Part shown: piece after piece, positions 16,600-26,852 of the stretch
How the letters are laid out: each line of letters starts with the position of its first letter
Position numbering within the stretch: position 1 is the first letter of the stretch
Origin: Paenochrobactrum gallinarii
GTDB lineage: Bacteria; Pseudomonadota; Alphaproteobacteria; Rhizobiales; Rhizobiaceae
Assembly: GCF_014205685.1 (NCBI RefSeq)
Contig: NZ_JACIIU010000010.1
Coordinates: 1-64,000 of the forward strand
Length of the DNA stretch: 64,000 bases
Direction of reading: 5' to 3'
Position numbers and translations under genes: made by a program
The notes under the pieces: generated by a model
Database searches by the model: none
What the model was told of the DNA's origin: nothing
Seen by the model: only the letters and a program-made list of their open reading frames with translations

Positions 16600-17421
16600 T
16601 CATGATTTAATTAAAAACTCGATCTGCATGCCGTCATAGGCTGGATCCACATGGTCGGGCACTTGGGCGGAGACTGTTTCATAGTCGAGCGGAATATGCA
16701 TATGGGTCAAAATGGCCCGTTTTGGCTGCAAACGCTCAATCCATTCCAGCGCTTCTTCCAAGGAAAAATGGCTGGCATGGCGGCGATATTGCAGCGCATC
16801 AATAATCAGCAAATCCAGATTTTCGAGCTTTTCGGGGCTACCTTCCGGAAAAGCACTGACATCAGTGCAATAGGCCACATCACCAATACGGAAGCCTAAA
16901 CTTTCAATGTCGCCATGGCGCTGTGACAATGGCTGAAAATTAATAGCGCCACCTGCCCCGCTAATGCTGAAAGCTGTTTCATTATCAATTTCATTGGCTT
17001 TTAAAATCGGCGGATAATTGGAGCCTTCTGGCGTCACAAAGCAGTAGCCGAAGCTTTCATCAAGCCGCGCCTGCGTAGTGGCAGTCGCATAAATATCCAT
17101 CAATGCCTGATTGTCCGTCACATAGGTCCGCAGGTCATCAATGCCGTGAATGTGGTCCGCATGGGCATGGGTGTAAAGCACGGCATCAAGCTGGGTAACT
17201 TTCGCATCAATCATTTGTGCGCGAAAATCGGGCCCTGTATCGATCACTACCACCGTTTTACCGCCTGACGGGCCGATACGCTCAACCAGCAGCGACGCAC
17301 GTCTGCGGTTATTTTTCGGATTGTGCGGATCACAAGCGCCCCAATCGCCATTGATGCGGGGCACGCCAGGTGATGAGCCGCAACCTAAAATGGTCAGGCG
17401 CAGAGTTGATGCGTCACTCAT
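16600..17421 (-). CDS. MBL-fold metallo-hydrolase (PhnP-like)
   Basis: The 273-residue protein has the metal-binding motif THAHADHIHGIDDLR (HxHxDH) near residue 85, ILGCGSSPGVPR at the start, and later histidines in ILTHMHIPLDY. The closest named relatives are PhnP phosphodiesterases that open cyclic ribose phosphates, but there is no phn cluster here, so that substrate is not supported. Its place after tmk-holB-metG-tatD on the minus strand is a conserved order in Hyphomicrobiales. Confidence 0.88.
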   Translation of the reverse strand: MSDASTLRLTILGCGSSPGVPRINGDWGACDPHNPKNNRRRASLLVERIGPSGGKTVVVIDTGPDFRAQMIDAKVTQLDAVLYTHAHADHIHGIDDLRTYVTDNQALMDIYATATTQARLDESFGYCFVTPEGSNYPPILKANEIDNETAFSISGAGGAINFQPLSQRHGDIESLGFRIGDVAYCTDVSAFPEGSPEKLENLDLLIIDALQYRRHASHFSLEEALEWIERLQPKRAILTHMHIPLDYETVSAQVPDHVDPAYDGMQIEFLIKS

Positions 17422-17470
17422 GAGACACCCTTTTCGATCTCAATCTAAAGGTATTGACTTAACCCAACCT

Positions 17471-18298
17471 CTAGATTGAAGGTCTGGGCATTTTGGAAAA
17501 CAGACGGAAGACATTGTCAGTGGTGATTTTGGCAATTTCTTCAGATGAAACACCAATCACATCAGCCAGTACATCTGCCGTGTGTTTGACAAAGGACGGC
17601 TCATTGCGCTTGCCGCGATGCGGCATTGGCGCCAGATAAGGCGCATCCGTTTCTACCAGCAAACGATCATGCGGCACAATCTTTGCGGCTTCACGAATTT
17701 CAGCCGAATTCTTGAAGGTAATAATGCCGGAAAACGACACATAACCGCCAAGCTCGACACCTGTACGTGCCAGCTCAATGCCGGATGAAAAACAATGCAG
17801 AATAAACGGAAACGCCCCCTTGGCGGTTTCATCACGCAAAATCTGCGCCATATCATCATCGGCACTGCGTGCATGAATCACCAGTGGCAATTGGGTGCGG
17901 CGCGAGGCTTCAATATGGGTGAGAAGTCCTTGGCGCTGCGCTTCCGGCGTTGAATAATCATAATGATAATCTAAGCCAGCCTCGCCGATGGCCACGACTT
18001 TTGCGTGCTGCGCCAGCTCAACAAGCTGATCGGCCGTTACATCTAGTTCTTCATGGGCATTGTTTGGATGGGTGCCGACAGAGCAATAAACTTCGTCATA
18101 TTTTTCAGCCAAAGCCAAAATCTGATCGAACTTTTTAACCCGTGTCGAAATAGTCACCATACGGCGTACGCCATTGTCGAAGGCGCGCTGCATGATAGCT
18201 TCGCGCTCTTCGTCAAAGTCGGCAAAATCCAAATGGCAATGGCTGTCGACCAGCAAAGGCAACTGGATTTTACCTGTATTCATATCATTGGCTGACAT
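17471..18298 (-). CDS. TatD-family DNase
   Basis: I start at the ATG at 18296-18298 (MSANDMNTGKIQLPLLVDSH), seven bases after the metG stop; MNTGK at 18283 is a second possibility. The product (about 275 residues) has VDSHCHLDF, GEAGLDYHYDYS, VIHARSADDD, LHCFSSG and VETDAPYLAP, the metal-binding series of TatD hydrolases. TatD proteins are metal-dependent deoxyribonucleases linked to DNA repair and also suggested to act as aminoacylase or deacylase. Overlap with metG suggests cotranscription. Confidence 0.9.
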   Translation of the reverse strand: MSANDMNTGKIQLPLLVDSHCHLDFADFDEEREAIMQRAFDNGVRRMVTISTRVKKFDQILALAEKYDEVYCSVGTHPNNAHEELDVTADQLVELAQHAKVVAIGEAGLDYHYDYSTPEAQRQGLLTHIEASRRTQLPLVIHARSADDDMAQILRDETAKGAFPFILHCFSSGIELARTGVELGGYVSFSGIITFKNSAEIREAAKIVPHDRLLVETDAPYLAPMPHRGKRNEPSFVKHTADVLADVIGVSSEEIAKITTDNVFRLFSKMPRPSI

Positions 18299-18305
18299 CA
18301 GACAA

Positions 18306-19853
18306 TCACAATCCGTCTTCTGTTTCCACATAGCGCGGGAAAATCGGCTGAGGAGCAGGCAATGGCGCACCGCTAACCAGTGGATGCGCAGCAATATCAG
18401 CAAAATTGCGCTGATCTTCTGGAATTGCCAGCACATCCAGCAGCTTGGCGGAAGATGCAGGAATGAAGGCCTGTGTCATGATTCCAACGCGGCGCAGAAT
18501 TTCCGCCGTTACATAAAGAACGGTTTCCATGCGTGCCGGATCGGTTTTGCGCAGCGCCCAAGGTTCCTGACCGGCAAAATAGCGGTTGGCTTCAGCAACA
18601 ACACCGAAAATTGCCGCCAATGCATGGTGGATACCTTCCTGCATCATCTGCTTGCGCGCAGTTGCAAGCGCTGCATCAGCCATATCAAGAATAGCTTTAT
18701 CATCGGCGCTGAATTCACCGGCTGTCGGCACTTTGGCTTCACAGTTCTTGGCGATCATCGACAGCGAGCGCTGTGCCAGATTGCCCAGATCATTGGCCAG
18801 ATCCGCATTGGTGCGATTGACGATTGCTTCATGGCTATAACTGCCATCCTGACCGAAAGGTACTTCACGCAGCAAGAAATAGCGCAATTGATCAAGGCCG
18901 TAGCGCTCGACCAGGCCCTGCGGGTCAATCACATTGCCGAGTGACTTCGACATTTTTTCACCGCGGTTAAACAAGAAACCATGGGCGAAAACGCGTTTCG
19001 GTAATTCGATACCGGCAGACATCAAAAATGCTGGCCAGTAAACCGCATGGAAGCGCAGGATATCTTTACCGATAATATGAGCATTGGCTGGCCAGAAGCC
19101 TGCTTTTTCAGTGGTCATATCCGGATAGCCAAGCGCTGTAATATAGTTGGTCAGCGCATCAACCCACACATACATGACGTGTTTTTCATCACCCGGCACC
19201 GGAATACCCCAGTCAAAGGTGGTGCGGGAAATGGACAGATCTTTTAAGCCCGATTTGACGAATGAAATCACTTCATTGCGGCGCTCAGACGGCATAATAA
19301 AATCTGGCTGACTTTCATAGAGAGCCAGCAATTTGTCCTGATAAGAAGATAGTTTGAAGAAATAGCTCTCTTCTTCCACCCACTCAACCGGCGTGCCCTG
19401 CGGGCCATAACGTACATTATCGGCGCGAACTTCGGTTTCTTCTTCGCCGTAATAAGCTTCATCACGAACCGAATACCAGCCGGCATAACCGCCCTTGTAA
19501 ATATCACCATTGGCCTGCATTGCAGACCAGATATGCTGACAGGCTTTATAATGGCGCTCTTCAGAGGTGCGGATATATTCGTCATGGGACGAATTCAGAT
19601 AAACCGTCATTTTCTGAAATTCAGCCGTGTTTCTGTCAGCCAGTTCGCGCGGGGTAATGCCCTCTTTACGCGCGCTCTGAAACATCTTGATACCGTGCTC
19701 ATCAGCGCCGGTCAGAAAGTGAACATCCTTACCGTCGAGGCGCTGAAAACGAGCTAATGCATCGGTAGCAATCAGTTCATAAGCATGACCGATATGCGGC
19801 TTACCATTAGGATACGCGATGGCAGTGGTGATATAATATTTTTCGCGGTTCAT
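18306..19853 (-). CDS. metG: Methionyl-tRNA synthetase
   Basis: The 515-residue enzyme charges tRNA-Met. It has the class I HIGH box in [16 protein letters not shown] and the KMSKS loop in [11 protein letters not shown]. The length lacks the C-terminal tRNA-binding extension of E. coli MetG and fits the shorter alphaproteobacterial form. The insertion between the catalytic halves lacks the cysteine knuckles of the zinc-containing type. It follows holB with a 91-bp gap and leads into tatD. Confidence 0.97.
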   Translation of the reverse strand: MNREKYYITTAIAYPNGKPHIGHAYELIATDALARFQRLDGKDVHFLTGADEHGIKMFQSARKEGITPRELADRNTAEFQKMTVYLNSSHDEYIRTSEERHYKACQHIWSAMQANGDIYKGGYAGWYSVRDEAYYGEEETEVRADNVRYGPQGTPVEWVEEESYFFKLSSYQDKLLALYESQPDFIMPSERRNEVISFVKSGLKDLSISRTTFDWGIPVPGDEKHVMYVWVDALTNYITALGYPDMTTEKAGFWPANAHIIGKDILRFHAVYWPAFLMSAGIELPKRVFAHGFLFNRGEKMSKSLGNVIDPQGLVERYGLDQLRYFLLREVPFGQDGSYSHEAIVNRTNADLANDLGNLAQRSLSMIAKNCEAKVPTAGEFSADDKAILDMADAALATARKQMMQEGIHHALAAIFGVVAEANRYFAGQEPWALRKTDPARMETVLYVTAEILRRVGIMTQAFIPASSAKLLDVLAIPEDQRNFADIAAHPLVSGAPLPAPQPIFPRYVETEDGL

Positions 19854-19944
19854 AACTTCACATTACTTCGTTTCAAATCTTGTTAAATGTGACATACCCT
19901 ATGTCACAGGCTCTGTCACTTAATCTTATAAACAGAGACTAAAA

Positions 19945-21027
19945 TCACATCGCACCAAAAAGGTCGCCATGAGTGGCGAGGTGTGTTTTTTGTAAAACAA
20001 GCATGACGGCTTGTTTACGGTCAAGATTATAGGTCATTGTTTCTGCAGCTTCATCAGAGATTTTATGCCAGAAACGCGACCAGGCATCGGCAGCGCCGAC
20101 AAAACCATCCTGAGCATATTTGCAAGCCTTTGCAGCAATCAGATTGAGCATGTGCTCCATAAATAAATGATACTGCACTTCCGCTTCGCGACCGGTTAAA
20201 ACCTGCGCCAGATTTTGTGCTTTCGGCACATCAAAAACGGGAGCGGCCAAAATAGCATCGGCCGTATCTGCAATTTCAAGGCCGCCATTGGCAGCCATCA
20301 GCAAAGCACGTCGCACGCTGCCTTCAGAGCGCGCAAGCAGCGACTGCATATAATCCGCATTGCCTGTATCAAGCCCCACATGAGAGCCGATACGGCTTAA
20401 TGTTTCACGCATGGAACCATTATCAAGCGGCTTGAAACGTAAAGCCTGACAACGCGAGCGGATCGTTGGCAGCAATCGTCCGGCAGAGTGCGAAATCAGG
20501 ATAAACAAAGCCTTTGCCGGTGGTTCCTCCAGCGTTTTCAGCAAAGCATTCGCTGCATTGCGGTTCATATCATCCGCCGGATCAATGATAACAATACGCC
20601 AGCCATCATCCGATGCGGTACGCGTTAGAAAATGCGTTACTTTACGGATTTCATCAACCGTAATCACGGTGCGGAATTTGCTGGTTTTCTGATCAAATGG
20701 CCGGCTGATATGCAAGACAGCCGGATGCATACCGCCCGCAATCTGGCGATAAAGCGAGGTGGTATAATCCGGTTTATTTAAGTGCAGAGGGGCGTGTACC
20801 ACTTGCGGATATTGTAAAATATGCCCTGCCAGCCGGAAGGCAAATGTGGCCTTGCCGATACCCTGCGGCCCTTCCAGCAATAGCGCATGATGCATGCGCC
20901 CGCTTTTGTAGGCCTGCACCAGAAACTCGACATTATCCTGATGACCTGCCAGAAAGTCATTGGCAGATGGTGTCGGAATACCTTCAATCGTATCATAGGT
21001 TGGCGGACTGACTATATCATTGATCAT
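19945..21027 (-). CDS. holB: DNA polymerase III subunit delta-prime
   Basis: The 360-residue protein is the delta-prime clamp-loader subunit, with an N-terminal AAA+ domain: Walker [14 protein letters not shown] near residue 53, and [19 protein letters not shown] with [13 protein letters not shown], the sensor region of RarA/RuvB-like loaders. It lies directly after tmk and overlaps it by 11 bp, the common alphaproteobacterial tmk-holB pair. It helps place the beta clamp on primed DNA. Confidence 0.95.
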   Translation of the reverse strand: MINDIVSPPTYDTIEGIPTPSANDFLAGHQDNVEFLVQAYKSGRMHHALLLEGPQGIGKATFAFRLAGHILQYPQVVHAPLHLNKPDYTTSLYRQIAGGMHPAVLHISRPFDQKTSKFRTVITVDEIRKVTHFLTRTASDDGWRIVIIDPADDMNRNAANALLKTLEEPPAKALFILISHSAGRLLPTIRSRCQALRFKPLDNGSMRETLSRIGSHVGLDTGNADYMQSLLARSEGSVRRALLMAANGGLEIADTADAILAAPVFDVPKAQNLAQVLTGREAEVQYHLFMEHMLNLIAAKACKYAQDGFVGAADAWSRFWHKISDEAAETMTYNLDRKQAVMLVLQKTHLATHGDLFGAM

Positions 21028-21715
21028 CTGCCGTCCTCTTGAAATCTTTTGTTTTCAGCAAAGCTGCGACCTGAGCAATAATATCCTGACTTATGGCTTC
21101 CAAAGGCCTGTCTGCATCAATCACCTTGCAGCGTTCAGGCTCATTGGCAGCAATCGTAAGGAAAGCCTGCCGGCGCGCTTCTTGTGTAAAAATCTTTTCT
21201 TTTTCAAAACGATCTGCTGTTTCGTTGCCACGACGCTTTACCGCGCGTGCCATACCTTTTTCCGCCGGAATATCCAGAATAAAGGTCATGTCCGGTTTGA
21301 CGCCATCAATAGAAACCCGCTCTAAATTCGCCATAAAAACAGCATCCAGATTGCCGGTTACACCCTGATAGGCACGGCTTGAATCGATAAAACGATCGCA
21401 TAAAACAATGCGTCCTTCATCCAATGCCGGTCTGATCAGTTGTTCGATATGGTCATTGCGGGCAGCGGCAAAAAGCACGGCTTCCATGGCTGCGCCATAT
21501 TTTTCGGCGGCACCGCTTAAAATTACATGACGCACGGCCTCGGCACCGGAGGAGCCTCCCGGCTCACGGGTAATCAACGGATCAAACCCTGCGTTTTTCA
21601 GGTAATCAGCCAGCAACGCTATTTGCGTTGATTTCCCAGCGCCCTCGCCGCCTTCGAATGTTATGAACAATCCGGCCACAGCTATGCGCTCCTTGCTAAA
21701 ATCATTGACACTCAT
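21017..21715 (-). CDS. tmk: Thymidylate kinase
   Basis: Tmk phosphorylates dTMP to dTDP. The P-loop is in [15 protein letters not shown] and the dTMP-binding region in [15 protein letters not shown], followed by [12 protein letters not shown] and a lid with [12 protein letters not shown] start at the ATG at 21713-21715 ([15 protein letters not shown]), 232 residues; a TTG further upstream at 21746-21748 is open but less likely. The 3' end overlaps holB. The carboxypeptidase-like gene ends 47 bp upstream. Confidence 0.93.
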   Translation of the reverse strand: MSVNDFSKERIAVAGLFITFEGGEGAGKSTQIALLADYLKNAGFDPLITREPGGSSGAEAVRHVILSGAAEKYGAAMEAVLFAAARNDHIEQLIRPALDEGRIVLCDRFIDSSRAYQGVTGNLDAVFMANLERVSIDGVKPDMTFILDIPAEKGMARAVKRRGNETADRFEKEKIFTQEARRQAFLTIAANEPERCKVIDADRPLEAISQDIIAQVAALLKTKDFKRTADDQ

Positions 21716-21762
21716 CACCGTCTTATGCGGCTTGGCTGAGAGACGCAAGCATAGATCAATAA

Positions 21763-22989
21763 TCAGCGAAATTTACGTATCCAGCCCGTTGCGATTTCAA
21801 CCAGTGCGCCAAGAGAACGCTCTTCTAAATTACCGACTTCAATGGCTTGGCTGGTATAAACAGGTAGCTCGCGCACAATCTGCTTATCTAATTTTATTTT
21901 TAAACTGCCCACCTGCTGATCCGCTTTAACCGGTGCATCCAGTGGGCCGCGATAGACGATTTCAGCCGTAAGCTGATCCTGTCCGTTGCGTGGCAGCAGT
22001 AAATCCACATCGTCCTTGACAATGAGTGCCACCGCGCTTTGCGTGCCGTTAAACACCTGCGCCTGTCCAACGACTGCACCTTTGGAAAAAAGCCGCATAT
22101 CGTCAAAATTACTCATGCCCCATTCAATGAGCTGGCGTGCTTCTTCGGTGCGGTGTTTTTCATTCTTTAGCCCTGCAAGGCTTAAAAACAAACGCCTGCC
22201 ATTTTTCTCGGCAGATGTGACAAGTGCAAAGCCACTTTCTTTGGTGCCGCCAACATTCATCCCGTCAGCGCCGATATCCAGATAAAGAAGCTCATTCCGA
22301 TTGCGCTGGAAGATTTTATTCCAAGTGAAATCCGTCTTGGCAAAATAAGGATAATATTCGGGATATTGATGATAAATATGGCGTGCCAGCTTCGTAAGAT
22401 CACCAACACTCACATGCTGACCATCGGCTGGCAGTCCGGTTGAATTGACAAAGAGCGAGTTTTCGAGCCCAAGGAGCTTTGCACGTTCATTCATAAGCGT
22501 GACAAATTGCTTTTCGCTGCCAGTCAACCCTTCAGCCAAAATGATGCAGGCATCATTGGCCATTTGCACAATCATACCCTGAATAAGATCTTCAATTGTT
22601 GGCGATGATTTGATTTTGGCAAACATGGTTGGTGTGCGCGACGGTGCGCCGCCGGTACGCCATGCATGTTCGCTCACCACATAGCTGTCATCTAATTTGA
22701 TTTTCTGCTTTTGCAGTGCATCAAAAACCACTTCAGCCGTCATAAGCTTGGCCAGTGAGGCAGGTGGAAATTGTTGTTCGCTATTGCGGGAAAAAAGTAC
22801 AGTGCCGGTTTTATCATCCAGCAGCAAAACCTGCGGTGCTTTTATTTGCAAATCATCAGTTGCATAAGCGACCTGCCCTGCAAAAATACCGATAACCAGT
22901 ACTGAGGATTGCAGCATTGCGCGCGATAATTTACACAATGCTGATTTGGTTTGATATTTGGTTTTACCGAACACGCACGACAAAGGCAT
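21763..22989 (-). CDS. D-alanyl-D-alanine carboxypeptidase homologue (PBP5/DacF type), altered motifs
   Basis: The gene encodes about 408 residues from the ATG at 22989, which has GGAG six bases upstream and overlaps the rlpA-like stop. A signal peptide covers roughly residues 20-45, then comes peptidase S11 with the nucleophile in SLAKL, followed by the PBP5-type C-terminal beta domain. S11 enzymes trim the terminal D-alanine of peptidoglycan stem peptides. The second motif reads MAN in place of SxN ([10 protein letters not shown]), and the third reads NVG in place of KTG ([13 protein letters not shown]). The nucleophile serine and lysine remain, but the two other motifs are degenerate, so activity is doubtful. 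It is in a run with rlpA-like, tmk and holB. Confidence 0.85.
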   Translation of the reverse strand: MPLSCVFGKTKYQTKSALCKLSRAMLQSSVLVIGIFAGQVAYATDDLQIKAPQVLLLDDKTGTVLFSRNSEQQFPPASLAKLMTAEVVFDALQKQKIKLDDSYVVSEHAWRTGGAPSRTPTMFAKIKSSPTIEDLIQGMIVQMANDACIILAEGLTGSEKQFVTLMNERAKLLGLENSLFVNSTGLPADGQHVSVGDLTKLARHIYHQYPEYYPYFAKTDFTWNKIFQRNRNELLYLDIGADGMNVGGTKESGFALVTSAEKNGRRLFLSLAGLKNEKHRTEEARQLIEWGMSNFDDMRLFSKGAVVGQAQVFNGTQSAVALIVKDDVDLLLPRNGQDQLTAEIVYRGPLDAPVKADQQVGSLKIKLDKQIVRELPVYTSQAIEVGNLEERSLGALVEIATGWIRKFR

Positions 22990-24190
22990 CCTGCGCTCCT
23001 GCCTGCCAGGCCTGACGCAAGAGAGCATCATTATTCCCGTTGGTGGCAATTGCAGTCAGTGTGAAAATCTCACCCTGCTCTGTCGGAATGGTCACATGGC
23101 TGACCTTGCCATATTTATTCAGCCGATCAGCGATTTTGTCAGCCTGTACTTTCGAGGAAAAAGAGCCAAGATCGACATAATCAATGTCTGACGGGGCAGA
23201 AACATTCTGCTTGCGCCACGAAGCTGAAATTGCATCAGCAGACAAGATGCTGCCATAGGTCTGCTGTTCTTTGAATGAGGCCGTCGCAACGCGGTCTGAC
23301 GCGTAACCAGCCATACCGGCAAAACCGTTATGGTCGGCATTCGCAATGCCCAAACCAGTGGCCGGACGCGCCATAGGCAGTGGAATCGTGGCTGGCACGA
23401 GCATATCGCCCGACATACTCCCCTGCATAGCGCCGGATGCTGGCTCGCTGCTGAATGCAAATGATGACTGACCTGTCGCAAAAGGACTATTATCAGGTCG
23501 CGCAGTTGGTGTCGGACCGTTCATGGCCATCATGACACCAGTAGCCGGCTGCCCGACAGGATCTGATCCGTCACGATAGGACGCCATTAAAAATTGATCA
23601 TCTTTGCCATCAAGTGGCGCACGACCAACATATTCCACCTTCACATCGGCTGTGCCGTGATGGGTGTAATCAAGCATTTCAGCAGCTTGTTTTGAAAGAT
23701 CAATGATCCGGCCATTGGAATAAGGACCGCGATCATTCACACGCACGATCAGCGAGCTGCCATTAGCCAGATTGGTCACCTTGGCATAGCTTGGCAGCGG
23801 CATGGTCGGATGCGCGGCGGTCAGGTGGTGCATATCATAGATTTCGCCGTTTGCAGTCAAACGACCATGAAATGCATCACCATACCAAGAAGCGCGACCT
23901 GTCTTTTTATAATTCGGGTCTTCTTTAGGCTTATACCACTTGCCACGAACCTTATAAGGTTTGCCGACCTGATCACGTCCGCCTCCACGCGGCAAAGGCT
24001 TGCCTTTTTGCGTGGTTACACGCGGGCTTGCCTTCACACCATACTGGCTTTCCGCAAAATATTCTTTTGAACGGGTTTTGGACTTTGTTTTTTGATCCGT
24101 TGCCGGTGCTGCACAGGCTGTCAGAACACCGCCGATTACCGCAATAACAACAAAACGACTGGACAATTTTGTCAGTCGCTTCTCATTCAT
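22964..24190 (-). CDS. rlpA: RlpA-family septal lipoprotein with SPOR domain
   Basis: The start MNEKRLTKLSSRFVVIAVIG is followed by a lipobox (VLTACAAP), so the protein is lipid-anchored. A DPBB/RlpA domain follows (GRASWYGDAFHGRLTANGE, then LIVRVNDRGPYSNGRIIDLS). The C-terminus has a SPOR repeat (DYVDLGSFSSKVQADKIADRL) that binds denuded glycan at the septum. RlpA proteins are lytic transglycosylases or septal glycan binders. The family is about 400 residues in this order and the length fits. It starts the minus-strand run leading to tmk and metG. The frame is open upstream but those residues lack a signal. Confidence 0.9.
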   Translation of the reverse strand: MNEKRLTKLSSRFVVIAVIGGVLTACAAPATDQKTKSKTRSKEYFAESQYGVKASPRVTTQKGKPLPRGGGRDQVGKPYKVRGKWYKPKEDPNYKKTGRASWYGDAFHGRLTANGEIYDMHHLTAAHPTMPLPSYAKVTNLANGSSLIVRVNDRGPYSNGRIIDLSKQAAEMLDYTHHGTADVKVEYVGRAPLDGKDDQFLMASYRDGSDPVGQPATGVMMAMNGPTPTARPDNSPFATGQSSFAFSSEPASGAMQGSMSGDMLVPATIPLPMARPATGLGIANADHNGFAGMAGYASDRVATASFKEQQTYGSILSADAISASWRKQNVSAPSDIDYVDLGSFSSKVQADKIADRLNKYGKVSHVTIPTEQGEIFTLTAIATNGNNDALLRQAWQAGAQDAFVVRVR

Positions 24191-24414
24191 TGTCGTGTCG
24201 GCTTTGCACCAACTTGATTTATATCTCATAAATGCCGTTCGCTCGCTTAACAAAAAACACAGTTTCATTCAAAACTACGTTTCACATACCCAAAACAGAT
24301 GGCAGCCAATTATTGACAGGTCATTAAAACTTGATCTGCTTCAGGAAGCAAGAGGGGTTATACAGACCAAATGGCCTGTCTTTGCAAATATGGTAAACAA
24401 TTACCTGTTCGATT

Positions 24415-24663
24415 TTAAGAAGCTTTAACCAATATCTTGTCGATTGTTTCAGGCTGGAAGCCGGCTGCTGATGTGATGCGCGCAAGTTTTTTAGGCTCAA
24501 CCTGATCGCTGTTTTCCAATAATGTGATTTCGTCACTGGTGAGACCGCAAACGACTGCCAGCTCTTCAATTGAATAACCCAATGACTGACGCACAGCCTG
24601 CACGATATGTACGCCGTGACCTACTAAATTCTGAATATTTTCTAAAACTGATTTAGACGACAT
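24415..24663 (-). CDS. Small helix-turn-helix (XRE-like) protein
   Basis: The start at the ATG at 24661-24663 has AAGGTG five bases upstream and gives 82 residues. Residues 20-60 (VRQSLGYSIEELAVVCGLTS and LLENSDQVEPKKLARITSA) fit a Cro/C1-type HTH: a short N-terminal helix, a recognition helix and a buried tail. There is no known partner domain. It is probably a DNA-binding regulator, but target and signal are unknown. It stands alone, and an 8-bp hairpin lies about 150 bp upstream. Confidence 0.7.
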   Translation of the reverse strand: MSSKSVLENIQNLVGHGVHIVQAVRQSLGYSIEELAVVCGLTSDEITLLENSDQVEPKKLARITSAAGFQPETIDKILVKAS

Positions 24664-24920
24664 TAAACACCTTTGTTTTTTTAAAACGCTTGCTGAATGG
24701 CTCCAAAACAACAAACGCGCTTCAATTTGCCGGAGAAATCCGACAGCAGACAGTGAGACAGGCCCTCACCTGATGGGGAGCATAATTGGCAAATATCAAA
24801 CTTATACGAAGGTTTTGTCTTCGTATGCAGTTTATTTTTACCGTTAAGAAAGTGTTACCACTATCATTAAACAGAGCTTTGACGCAAACAATGATCGTGC
24901 AATAACGCAATTTTGATGTA
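24664..24920. other. Promoter region of the HTH gene with an inverted repeat
   Basis: The only structure I see is the inverted repeat ATACGAAG/CTTCGTAT at 24804-24811 and 24819-24826, loop of 7, without a T-run. It could be an operator of the HTH protein downstream or a small hairpin in a leader transcript. Confidence 0.35.
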
Positions 24921-24957
24921 AAAAGCCCGCCTTCACAGGCGTGAAGACGGGTTTTAA
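24921..24957 (-). terminator. Terminator of the BA14K gene
   Basis: The arms AAACCCGTCTTCAC and GTGAAGGCGGGCTTTTT (minus strand) form a stem followed by T, about 25 bp after the BA14K stop. Confidence 0.8.
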
Positions 24958-24977
24958 AATTCAAATCTATTCGGTTT

Positions 24978-25481
24978 TTATCGGCTATATGGTGAATAAC
25001 ATAGTTTACGAGGGCCATTATATGGCTGGAATGTATTATCATAGGCGCGATATGAACGATATTTGCTCGCGCACCAGTTTACATGCGCCTGTCTCATTGT
25101 CGGGCGAGCAGGCTGTTGAGGCGTAGTCGCACCAACAATCGCCGCACCTAATGCAAAAGCTGCAATTGGATACCACCAGCCATCATTGTGACGGCGATAA
25201 CCCGGACGCGAATGCCGATAGCCATTATGGCCGTTCCAATGGCCCGGACGTGCCGGCCTATAACTGTGCTGTGGCGGGCGTGGTCTGTTTGCTTGATGTG
25301 GCGGACGTGGCCGATTATTATTAGAATGATGTGGCGGGCGCTGATACTGCACATTCACAACATTGGACGGATTGTTAAGTGCCGATGGCAGTATTGGTGC
25401 CGCGAGTGAACTGGCAACAGAAGAAAGAATGATACCTGCACTGATGCCGGTTGCATAACAAGCTGTTACGAAGCGTTTCAT
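24978..25481 (-). CDS. BA14K-family secreted protein
   Basis: The 167-residue protein starts with a signal peptide ([20 protein letters not shown]) and has a middle region rich in Pro, Arg, His, Asn and Gln ([15 protein letters not shown], repeated). Near residue 100 comes a hydrophobic segment [18 protein letters not shown], then the BA14K motif [19 protein letters not shown] followed by [12 protein letters not shown]14K-like proteins are immunoreactive secreted or envelope proteins of Brucella and relatives and have been linked with lectin-like activity. This family is a marker for Hyphomicrobiales. It is monocistronic. Confidence 0.92.
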   Translation of the reverse strand: MKRFVTACYATGISAGIILSSVASSLAAPILPSALNNPSNVVNVQYQRPPHHSNNNRPRPPHQANRPRPPQHSYRPARPGHWNGHNGYRHSRPGYRRHNDGWWYPIAAFALGAAIVGATTPQQPARPTMRQAHVNWCASKYRSYRAYDNTFQPYNGPRKLCYSPYSR

Positions 25482-25622
25482 TTGTAAACTCCATTGAATA
25501 CAGAGAAAAAAACTGAATGCTGAAAGTAACTCACGCTATAACTTGCGATATGAACCGTTCATGAACAGGATTGCTGTACATATGAAGAATATGTAATGTG
25601 TGCATTCACGCATGCACCGTAA

Positions 25623-26852
25623 TCAGCTTTGCGATACCCATTTTAAAGCACCACGTGCACTATGTAATCCGCTAGCAAAACAAGCCGTTAAAAGATAACC
25701 GCCCGTCGGCGCTTCCCAATCAAGCATTTCACCTGCAATGAATGTGCCCCGATGACTCCTCAGCATTAAATCATCATTCAGCGCTCCAAAACGTACACCA
25801 CCGGCAGATGAAATCACTTCCTCTATCGGGCGTGGTTTTTGCATGTGCAGTGGATAGTTTTTAATACGATCTACAATATCTTCATGCGGTAACAGCGCTG
25901 GCAATTCACGCAATAAAGCAATTTTGACAGGGCTTAATCCGGTTGCTTTGCGAAGTTTCGTTGAAAAGCTGGCTTTCGGATTTTGACGCTCCAGAGCTTC
26001 TTTGATTTTATGCGACGACAAGGCTGGTGCCAAATCAAGGGTCAGCACCGCTTTTTGCTTTTCTAATAAAGTATCGCGCAAATATGCCGAAAAAGCATAG
26101 ATGAGACTGCCTTCAACACCATTTGGTGTAATAACAAACTCGCCTTGCAAGCTTTGCCCACCCGCACTTGCCAGAACGGTTTTAACCGGCTCACCGGCAA
26201 AACGCTCTTTAATGGTTTCACTCCAATCAACATCAAAACCGCAATTGGCAGGCTTTAATGGCTCGAAATCAATGGAATGCGCCGCAAATTCTGTCTGCCA
26301 GCGACCATCGGAACCAAGCTTTGGCCAACTGGCACCACCAAGTGCAAAAATAGTGGCATCTGGCTTGATGAAAAGCTCACCTTCCGGCGTGTGCACAACA
26401 TGGCCGCCATCTTTAAACCTTAACCATTGATGACGTGTTTTAATCACAACGCCCTGTTCTTGCAGCTTGCTGATCCATGCACGCAGCAGCGGCGAAGCCT
26501 TCATTACTTTTGGAAAGATTTTGCCTGAAGTGCCGGCATATGTTTCTGCGCCCAGATCATCTGCCCAGCGACGTAAATCCGTTGGTGTGAAACCATCAAT
26601 CATTGGCTTCAAAAACGGCAGGCGGTCACCGTAACGCGTGATAAAGCGCTCAAAATTTTCATTATGTGTAAGATTGAGCCCTGATTTACCTGCCATTAAA
26701 AATTTGCGGCCAACGGTTGGCATCCGCTCATAAAGCGTTACCTTTTGCCCATGGCGGCTTAAATAGTCCGCCGCCATCAAACCAGCAGGCCCACCGCCGA
26801 TAATTGCAAAATCAGCCGGTGGCGCGATACGCTTGTCTGTCTCGCGCATCAA
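25623..26852 (-). CDS. HI0933/BaiN-like flavoprotein oxidoreductase
   Basis: The 409-residue protein has an N-terminal FAD site (DFAIIGGGPAGLMAADYLSR), then VGRKFLMAGKSGLNLTHNE, a signature of the HI0933/YhiN/BaiN-like family, and a C-terminal FIAGEMLDWEAPTGGYLL that closes the FAD site. Substrate is unknown for most members. The start overlaps the cckA stop by four bases (ATGA), so translation is coupled to the kinase gene, although no functional link is established. Confidence 0.9.
   Translation of the reverse strand: MMRETDKRIAPPADFAIIGGGPAGLMAADYLSRHGQKVTLYERMPTVGRKFLMAGKSGLNLTHNENFERFITRYGDRLPFLKPMIDGFTPTDLRRWADDLGAETYAGTSGKIFPKVMKASPLLRAWISKLQEQGVVIKTRHQWLRFKDGGHVVHTPEGELFIKPDATIFALGGASWPKLGSDGRWQTEFAAHSIDFEPLKPANCGFDVDWSETIKERFAGEPVKTVLASAGGQSLQGEFVITPNGVEGSLIYAFSAYLRDTLLEKQKAVLTLDLAPALSSHKIKEALERQNPKASFSTKLRKATGLSPVKIALLRELPALLPHEDIVDRIKNYPLHMQKPRPIEEVISSAGGVRFGALNDDLMLRSHRGTFIAGEMLDWEAPTGGYLLTACFASGLHSARGALKWVSQS

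Noticed and set aside
18174-18944. 256-codon plus-strand frame opposite tatD and metG
   Set aside because: Antisense to two conserved genes, no start signal, no family.
24195-24428. Plus-strand frame (77 codons) between rlpA-like and HTH genes
   Set aside because: No ribosome binding site or family. It lies between the two minus-strand genes and its end overlaps the end of the HTH gene.
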